Under the pieces are notes generated by a model. It was not told where the DNA came from and made no database searches. It saw only the letters and a program-made list of their open reading frames with translations. From positions 1,674,001-1,738,000 of the forward strand of contig CP141202.1 in the NCBI GenBank assembly GCA_035609245.1: DNA of 64,000 nucleotides, written 5' to 3'. Below, piece by piece: positions 1 through 5,051 of this stretch. Position numbers and translations under genes: made by a program. Position 1 is the first letter of the stretch; each line of letters starts with the position of its first letter. The DNA is from Bacteroidales bacterium MB20-C3-3. GTDB lineage: Bacteria > Bacteroidota > Bacteroidia > Bacteroidales > UBA932.

Positions 1-381
1 GTCATCCTGCAGGTCAATCAAAACATTTTTATCTAACAACTGCTTAACCACATCAGAAAACTTGACAGCCTTCATAAGTGCGGTATATTTCCAGGAGCGT
101 TCAGGCTGAGTAAGGATATTCCATTCATTCAGCTTAATACCCTTTGCGTTAATAAGAAGGGTGGTTATCTCCGGAAATTTGCCGTTAATTGAGATAGCCA
201 GAATTGTCTCATTGTGAATTTTTGTATTTGGGTTGACACCTTTTGCAAGTAAAGCTTTTACCTCCTCAATCTCTCCATTAGAAATTTTAGTGACAATCTC
301 CTGAGCAAAAAGAGTATTAACGCTGCAAGTAAAGAAGATTGATGCTATGGCGATTATACACACAAAAAGAGTTTTTTTCAT
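1..381 (-). CDS. Secreted ankyrin-repeat protein, 3' end outside window
   Basis: Read from the ATG at 381 towards the window edge, 127 codons stay open. The product starts with a signal peptide (charged MKKT, then a hydrophobic stretch ending near LFAQ, so export is likely). Ankyrin-like units follow, with phrases such as VKALLAKGVNPN, TALMKAVKFSDVVKQLL and VLIDLQDD, which match the usual helix-turn-helix repeat rhythm. Ankyrin repeats bind other proteins; the partner is unknown. The stop codon lies beyond base 1, so length and C-terminal domains cannot be judged. It is transcribed away from the peptide cassette and is probably unrelated to it. Confidence 0.8.
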   Translation of the reverse strand, partial: MKKTLFVCIIAIASIFFTCSVNTLFAQEIVTKISNGEIEEVKALLAKGVNPNTKIHNETILAISINGKFPEITTLLINAKGIKLNEWNILTQPERSWKYTALMKAVKFSDVVKQLLDKNVLIDLQDD

Positions 382-600
382 TTGAGTCAAATAATTAAAT
401 GTGGATAAATGTAGGTAAATATTAAACGGAGAAACTCTTATAACTAATAACTTGTAGAGGATTGTTGAAAAATTATAGATTGCCCATAAATGTGACATTA
501 GCGGAGTTGGTATGAAAAGGATGGACACAGAGGGCAAAGCCTGGGATATTCCCGTTTGAGATTTACATCACCGCAAACGAAACAATGATTAAAGAGGCAG

Positions 601-630
601 AACAGGCTTCTTCAGGGAGCCTGTTTTTCG
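601..630 (+). terminator. Candidate intrinsic terminator
   Basis: An 8-bp perfect stem (AACAGGCT at 601-608 with AGCCTGTT at 619-626) is followed by a short T-run. No gene ends directly upstream on the plus strand, so it may close a small RNA or be left over from a lost gene. Confidence 0.45.
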
Positions 631-677
631 TATCTCTTTTATCACCTCGGGGTTGCCGGTTAGATTAAAATAATAAA

Positions 678-708
678 TTTGTTTTATTTAAAACAAATGC
701 TATCTTCG
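678..708 (+). promoter_or_regulatory. Bacteroidota-type promoter of peptide gene copy 1
   Basis: TTTG at 678-681 is followed after exactly 19 bases by TATCTTCG at 701-708, one mismatch from the TAnnTTTG consensus. Transcription would start near 715 and give a leader of about 230 nt before the ATG at 946. In copy 2 the -33 box is TTTA, so the two promoters probably differ in strength. Confidence 0.6.
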
Positions 709-945
709 CTTTTAGACTAAGTTGTTTTATAAAAGCTATTTAAGCCTTGCCAACTTAAAAAACCGCTTTGTATAAAACATAAGAAAACTGTTACCCTGAC
801 AAAGTAAACGGATTACTACATAAAATACAAAACGGCATGTAAAGGTAATTATTTCTCCTTTATTGATGAATGATTTCATTAATGAAGAGCGCATTAAAAA
901 GCGAAAAATTTGTTATTTACATTTATTAATTTAAGATTTTTTGCG

Positions 946-1155
946 ATGAAATATTTACTACCAATATTTGCGTCATTACTTATATGTCTCTTTTCTCTCC
1001 ATACTATTGCTCAAGAAAACACAGGTCAGTGCTCTTATGATTTTTCTACGAGTTGTGGAGTTACAGCTACTATGACTTACCCATGTTCGTGGCAATCGGA
1101 TCAAGAATTAGTTGATATACTTGAGGGCGAAGTCGAAAGTCATTATTGTTCTTAA
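946..1155 (+). CDS. Small secreted four-cysteine peptide, copy 1
   Basis: The 69-residue product has a clear signal peptide (MKYLLPIF... with a likely cleavage after A22 or Q23) and a short mature part of about 46 residues. The mature part has cysteines at 29, 37, 47 and 68 (spacing C-x7-C-x9-C-x20-C), consistent with two disulfides. I start it at 946 rather than 910 because the copy-2 gene has exactly this start and length. The first 32 residues are identical to copy 2; the remaining 37 differ at 14 positions, but all cysteines, CGV and TYPCSWQSD are kept. I do not recognise the family. Its position before a GLPGLI gene and a receptor suggests an exported ligand, substrate or small toxin; this is inference. 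Confidence 0.75.
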   Translation: MKYLLPIFASLLICLFSLHTIAQENTGQCSYDFSTSCGVTATMTYPCSWQSDQELVDILEGEVESHYCS

Positions 1156-1167
1156 TCTTTATTTTTT

Positions 1168-1210
1168 ACTTTTTCTACCAGCTCTTTGCTGGTAGAAAAA
1201 GTTTTTTTTT
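1168..1210 (+). terminator. Strong intrinsic terminator after peptide copy 1
   Basis: A 15-bp perfect stem (1168-1182 with 1188-1202, loop TCTTT) is followed by eight T residues. It would stop transcription between the peptide gene and its GLPGLI partner. The matching place in copy 2 (4195-4216) keeps only the T-run and has no hairpin. Confidence 0.9.
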
Positions 1211-1220
1211 CACTTCATAT

Positions 1221-1428
1221 CATTAGTGTCCACTTAAAATATATTTTCGTTCTTTGAAATCATTATATTTTAGCATGTTATAAGCTTTTTTGTTCCGTGT
1301 CGATTTGAATTTATATTTTTAGTTCATTAGTGTCCACTTAAAATATATTTTCGTTCTTTGAAATCATTATATTTTAGCATGTTATAAGCTTTTTTGTTCC
1401 GTGTCGATTTGAATTTATATTTTTAGTT
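1221..1428. repeat. Tandem 104-bp duplication of the IS left end
   Basis: Bases 1221-1324 and 1325-1428 are the same 104-base sequence, each beginning with the terminal repeat CATTAGTGTCCACTT. The element therefore has an outer and an inner left end. The target duplication belongs to the outer one. Confidence 0.95.
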
Positions 1429-1448
1429 AAGATAAATATTTCTTAGCT

Positions 1449-2615
1449 ATGAATACAGGTAAATATGTTTTCTCTCAATTAGTTGAGTTCTTACCAAAAC
1501 GGATTTTCGATGGCATTGCAGAGAGACACGATAGTAATAAGTATGTAAAACATTTTACCTGCTGGAATCAATTGCTAGCTATGATGTTCGGACAACTTAC
1601 CAATAGAGAAAGCCTAAGAGACCTAATAGTTGCAATTGATGCTCATAGTTCTAAATGCTATCATCTTGGTTTTGGCAAGAATGTGACCAGAAGCAATTTA
1701 TCAAAGGCTAATGAGAACAGAGACTTCAAAATATTTGAAGAGTACGCCTACCATCTTATCGAGATAGCTAGAAAGAAACGATCCAATAGCGACTTCGAAA
1801 TCCAGGGGAAAGTTTATGCTTTTGATTCAACTACCATTGACCTTTGCTTAAGTATTTTCTGGTGGGCTAAGTTCCGCTCGACAAAAGGAGGGCTAAAACT
1901 TCATACACTTTATGATATTACAACTCAGATTCCCGCATTTGTTCATATTACTCCTGCATCTGTTCATGACATGAATGCAATGGATGTAATCCCTTATGAA
2001 CATGGCGCTTATTACATATTTGACAGAGGCTATATGGATTTTGCGAGACTATATAACGTAACCAGACATTCTGCATACTTTGTTATCCGGGCAAAAAGGA
2101 ACCTCAAACTCGAGATTTTGAAAGATCTCAAGAGAAGTGACTCTTCAGAAATAATCATAAGTGATCACATTGTTCGACTGGATGGATTCTCTTCATATCT
2201 TGACTATCCTGAAAATTTTAGAAGAGTCAGATACTATGATGCAGATACTAAAAGACCATTTACCTACCTGACTAACAATCTGGAAATAACGGCAGAACAA
2301 GTTGCATTACTTTATAAGAATCGATGGCAGATTGAGCTGTTTTTCAAATGGATAAAGCAACACCTGAAGATTAAGTCCTTTTGGGGAACAACTGAAAATG
2401 CAGTAAGAATACAAATATATTCTGCTATTATTACTTACTGTTTGGTCGCTATAGTTGAGCATGATCTGAACATTAAGCGATCAACTTACGAAGTATTGCA
2501 AGTCCTGGGAATATCTTTACTTGACAAAACGCCCATTATGGAGCTGTTTAACAGTGCTGAAAATAATGACGTCAATGAACTTTTGTTTAACCAACAACTG
2601 TCCTTAAATTTTTAG
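1449..2615 (+). CDS. IS4-family transposase (DUF4372 N-terminus, DDE domain)
   Basis: The 388-residue protein has the N-terminal region typical of DUF4372 transposases (about residues 5-80, FSQLVEFLPKRIFD) and a DDE_Tnp_1 catalytic domain. Likely catalytic residues are D in YAFDSTTIDL (about 125), D in YIFDRGYMD (about 193) and E in NRWQIELFFKWIK (about 296), which is the IS4 Y(2)R(3)E(6)K-like region. Length is normal and no frameshift is seen, so the element may be active. The stop codon TAG (2613-2615) lies inside the right inverted repeat. It catalyses cut-and-paste movement of the element. Confidence 0.95.
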   Translation: MNTGKYVFSQLVEFLPKRIFDGIAERHDSNKYVKHFTCWNQLLAMMFGQLTNRESLRDLIVAIDAHSSKCYHLGFGKNVTRSNLSKANENRDFKIFEEYAYHLIEIARKKRSNSDFEIQGKVYAFDSTTIDLCLSIFWWAKFRSTKGGLKLHTLYDITTQIPAFVHITPASVHDMNAMDVIPYEHGAYYIFDRGYMDFARLYNVTRHSAYFVIRAKRNLKLEILKDLKRSDSSEIIISDHIVRLDGFSSYLDYPENFRRVRYYDADTKRPFTYLTNNLEITAEQVALLYKNRWQIELFFKWIKQHLKIKSFWGTTENAVRIQIYSAIITYCLVAIVEHDLNIKRSTYEVLQVLGISLLDKTPIMELFNSAENNDVNELLFNQQLSLNF

Positions 2616-2646
2616 TGGACAGTAATGACTTCATATATTTAATATT

Positions 2647-3462
2647 ATGAAAAGGATTTTATTTACATTGATACTCTTTTTTCATTGCATCTATATATAC
2701 TCACAGCCTACAGTTTTGGATACTGCATTGATGAAATTGAGATACAGATATATATATACACGCAACTCTTTAATGAAAGAGAGACGAGAGGCTCTTATGA
2801 TTTTGTTAATCGGTGATAAATGGTCTCTTTTCTATAATAAACATAATGATGACTTTTATTATGATAAAAATAAGACTGATCGTAGCAAATATGTAAGCAC
2901 AACAATTGACGAAAAAGGCAAAGTTACAAGGAAAAGAAGTGCTGGCTCCCCTCGTCTTATTGGGCCAACAGAATACATCTATCTGTGTAAAGAATATATG
3001 GAGGAAATTTTTGTTGAAAAAATATTGTTTAGCGGACTCTATTACTATACTGATAAATATTTATCCCCCAAATGGGAGGTTTTCAAAGATAAGAAAACCA
3101 TTATGGGTTATATGTGTCAGAGAGCGGAGTCTTCATACTTTGGTCGCAAGTGGACAGCTTGGTTTACAACGGAGATACCTGTAGACTCAGGGCCCTGGAA
3201 ACTGATCGGATTACCAGGGCTGATTTTAGAGGCGTCAGACGAAGATGGCGATTTTGGCTTTATAGCGGTCTCAATTGAGCCTCCTGCTGAAGAGGATGTT
3301 ATTTCAATGAAAGATAGTCTTATGCTTACAAAGGTTACAAAAGATGCTTTATTTAAATTGCAGAAAAAGATTTATGAGAACACTAATGGTGATTTCGGGC
3401 CGATTCAGATAAAGACATCGTCTCCAATACCTAAAAGGAAGTTAAATACAATCGAGAGATGA
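2647..3462 (+). CDS. GLPGLI-family secreted protein, copy 1
   Basis: The 271-residue protein has a signal peptide (MKRILFTLILFFHCIYIYSQ) and the family signature WKLIGLPGLILEASD at about 184-198. The family is widespread in Bacteroidota and of unknown function; members are exported. Compared with copy 2, 22 of 23 residue changes fall between residues 70 and 127; the other is I187T. The start codon of the truncated receptor overlaps its stop (ATGA at 3459-3462), as in copy 2. The IS lies 19 bases upstream, so it is cut off from the peptide promoter and may be silent or driven from the IS. Confidence 0.92.
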   Translation: MKRILFTLILFFHCIYIYSQPTVLDTALMKLRYRYIYTRNSLMKERREALMILLIGDKWSLFYNKHNDDFYYDKNKTDRSKYVSTTIDEKGKVTRKRSAGSPRLIGPTEYIYLCKEYMEEIFVEKILFSGLYYYTDKYLSPKWEVFKDKKTIMGYMCQRAESSYFGRKWTAWFTTEIPVDSGPWKLIGLPGLILEASDEDGDFGFIAVSIEPPAEEDVISMKDSLMLTKVTKDALFKLQKKIYENTNGDFGPIQIKTSSPIPKRKLNTIER

Positions 3463-3608
3463 ATCTAAGACTTATCAGTTTGATTCTTTTTTCGTTTACC
3501 GGGTTTCAACTCATAGCACAGACCCGGATAACAGGATTGGTTAAAGAATCCTCCGGAATGTATGTTGCAGATATATATGTTATTGTCGGTGAGCCTGGTG
3601 TCAGATAA
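3459..3608 (+). pseudogene. Truncated start of receptor gene, copy 1
   Basis: The frame starts with the same signal peptide and regulatory-domain beginning as the intact gene at 5048 (MNLRLISLILFSFTG..., then RITGLVKESSG) but diverges after about 47 residues and stops at 3606-3608. All of the plug and barrel are missing. The break lies where homology between the cassettes ends, so it marks the right-hand recombination or deletion junction. It is probably non-functional. Confidence 0.9.
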
Positions 3609-3717
3609 AGAGGGTTAGTTACAGATATTGGAGAGTCAATAGCCCGACTCCTACCTATCTATGTGGCCTGGACGACTTTTGTAACCTTTGGCTTGCCGAT
3701 TGTGTTTTAATAATAAA

Positions 3718-3748
3718 TTTATTTTATTTATAATAAATACTATCTTCG
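3718..3748 (+). promoter_or_regulatory. Promoter of peptide gene copy 2, weakened -33 box
   Basis: TATCTTCG at 3741-3748 is identical to the -7 box of copy 1, but 19 bases upstream the -33 element reads TTTA (3718-3721) in place of TTTG. The long leader up to the ATG at 3985 is conserved. Confidence 0.5.
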
Positions 3749-3984
3749 CTTTTAGACTAAGTTGTTTTATAAAAGCTATTTAAGCCTTGCCAACTTAAAA
3801 AACCGCTTTGTATAAAACATAAGAAAACTGTTACCCTGACAAAGTAAACGGATTGCTACATAAAATACAAAACGGCATGTAAAGGTAATTATTTCTCCTT
3901 TATTAATGAATGATTTCATTAATGAAGAGCGCATTAAAAAGCGAAAAATTTGTTATTTACATTTATTAATTTAAGATTTTTGCG

Positions 3985-4194
3985 ATGAAATATTTACTAC
4001 CAATATTTGCGTCATTACTTATATGTCTCTTTTCTCTCCATACTATTGCTCAAGAAAACACAGGTCAGTGCTCTTATGATTATCCTACTGTTTGTGGAGT
4101 AATTGCTACCCTGACCTATCCATGTTCGTGGCAATCGGATGAAGAACTAGTTTTTATGCTTGAAGATCAGGTTGATGATTACTATTGTCCTTGA
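3985..4194 (+). CDS. Small secreted four-cysteine peptide, copy 2
   Basis: Sixty-nine residues with the same signal peptide as copy 1 and the same cysteine pattern (29, 37, 47, 68). The mature part differs: YPTVCGVIATL replaces FSTSCGVTATM, and the acidic tail is EELVFMLEDQVDDYYCP. No terminator follows, so it can be co-transcribed with the GLPGLI gene 41 bases downstream and the receptor gene. The acidic, tryptophan- and tyrosine-containing core with conserved cysteines suggests a folded disulfide peptide outside the cytoplasm. The family is unknown to me; roles as receptor ligand, export substrate or bacteriocin-like peptide remain open. Confidence 0.78.
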   Translation: MKYLLPIFASLLICLFSLHTIAQENTGQCSYDYPTVCGVIATLTYPCSWQSDEELVFMLEDQVDDYYCP

Positions 4195-4235
4195 TTGTAT
4201 TAATCTGCTTTTTTTCACTTCATATATTTAATATT

Positions 4236-5051
4236 ATGAAAAGGATTTTATTTACATTGATACTCTTTTTTCATTGCATCTATATATACTCACAGCCTAC
4301 AGTTTTGGATACTGCATTGATGAAATTGAGATACAGATATATATATACACGCAACTCTTTAATGAAAGAGAGACGAGAGGCTCTTATGATTTTGTTAATC
4401 GGTGATAAATGGTCTCTTTTCTATAATAAACATAATGATGATTTGCAATACGGAAATAGTAAGATTGATCGCAGCAAATATGTAACCACAACAATAGATG
4501 AAAATGGCAAAGTTACCAGATGGAGAAGTGCAGATGCTCCTCGGATTATAGGGCCAACAGAGTATACCTATCTAGGTAAAATAAATGTAGAAGAGATTTT
4601 TATTACCAATGTCTGGTTTAGCGGACTCTATTACTATACTGATAAATATTTATCCCCCAAATGGGAGGTTTTCAAAGATAAGAAAACCATTATGGGTTAT
4701 ATGTGTCAGAGAGCGGAGTCTTCATACTTTGGTCGCAAGTGGACAGCTTGGTTTACAACGGAGATACCTGTAGACTCAGGGCCCTGGAAACTGACCGGAT
4801 TACCAGGGCTGATTTTAGAGGCGTCAGACGAAGATGGCGATTTTGGCTTTATAGCGGTCTCAATTGAGCCTCCTGCTGAAGAGGATGTTATTTCAATGAA
4901 AGATAGTCTTATGCTTACAAAGGTTACAAAAGATGCTTTATTTAAATTGCAGAAAAAGATTTATGAGAACACTAATGGTGATTTCGGGCCGATTCAGATA
5001 AAGACATCGTCTCCAATACCTAAAAGGAAGTTAAATACAATCGAGAGATGA
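4236..5051 (+). CDS. GLPGLI-family secreted protein, copy 2
   Basis: I start the 271-residue protein at 4236 (MKRILFTLIL), the same start and length as copy 1; the frame is open back to 4185 but that extension has no counterpart in copy 1. It has a signal peptide and the GLPGLI signature (WKLTGLPGLILEASD). Residues 1-69 and 128-271 match copy 1 almost perfectly, while residues 70-127 are about 62% identical. The stop overlaps the receptor start by four bases (ATGA), indicating translational coupling with the receptor. Function is unknown; the context suggests a periplasmic or surface partner of the receptor and the peptide. Confidence 0.93.
   Translation: MKRILFTLILFFHCIYIYSQPTVLDTALMKLRYRYIYTRNSLMKERREALMILLIGDKWSLFYNKHNDDLQYGNSKIDRSKYVTTTIDENGKVTRWRSADAPRIIGPTEYTYLGKINVEEIFITNVWFSGLYYYTDKYLSPKWEVFKDKKTIMGYMCQRAESSYFGRKWTAWFTTEIPVDSGPWKLTGLPGLILEASDEDGDFGFIAVSIEPPAEEDVISMKDSLMLTKVTKDALFKLQKKIYENTNGDFGPIQIKTSSPIPKRKLNTIER

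Larger units (their letters stand above)
382..945. other. Long non-coding stretch before the peptide cassette
   Basis: No convincing gene lies in these 564 bases. From about 652 onwards the sequence repeats at 3692-3984 and forms the promoter and leader of the peptide gene. The left part (382-650) contains a hairpin with a T-run (601-627) and a weak -7-like box near 474-483, so a small RNA of about 120-145 nt is possible but unproven. A 50-codon frame ending at 666 has no good start and no recognisable content. Confidence 0.5.
1221..2627 (+). mobile_element. IS4-family insertion sequence, 1407 bp
   Basis: The element has imperfect terminal inverted repeats (left CATTAGTGTCCACTTAAAA, right end reversed CATTACTGTCCACTAAAAA) and is flanked by a perfect 9-bp target duplication ACTTCATAT at 1212-1220 and 2628-2636. 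The duplicated cassette at 4217-4240 shows the uninterrupted site, so both borders are certain. It carries one transposase gene. Its left end is doubled: the first 104 bases recur directly after themselves. It sits between the peptide gene and the GLPGLI gene of copy 1, 19 bases before the latter's start. Confidence 0.95.
652..3600. repeat. Peptide-GLPGLI cassette, copy 1 (interrupted by IS)
   Basis: This segment repeats at 3692-5190 once the insertion sequence (1221-2627 plus one 9-bp target repeat) is removed. Leader and signal-peptide coding region, the first 69 codons of the GLPGLI gene, its last 140 codons and the first ~47 codons of the receptor gene are nearly identical between copies. 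Two islands (1042-1210 and 2854-3027) are strongly divergent. Homology ends inside the receptor gene at about 3600. Confidence 0.93.

Noticed and set aside
494-666. A 50-codon open frame (ending ...SPRGCRLD) in the long intergenic region
   Set aside because: It has no good start codon, no recognisable motif, and its end reaches into the repeated cassette leader where copy 2 does not keep the frame.
910-945. Longer start for peptide copy 1 (12 extra residues)
   Set aside because: Copy 2 has a one-base deletion just before the ATG and cannot share this extension; the signal peptide starts at MKYLLP in both copies.
2906-3184. Open frame inside GLPGLI copy 1
   Set aside because: It is an alternative-frame shadow of the GLPGLI gene, with no counterpart in copy 2.
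3609-3691. Readable frame GESIARLLPIYVAWTTF... between the two cassettes
   Set aside because: Another frame is equally open and there is no start codon. It may be a scrap of a membrane protein, but the evidence is too thin to call.
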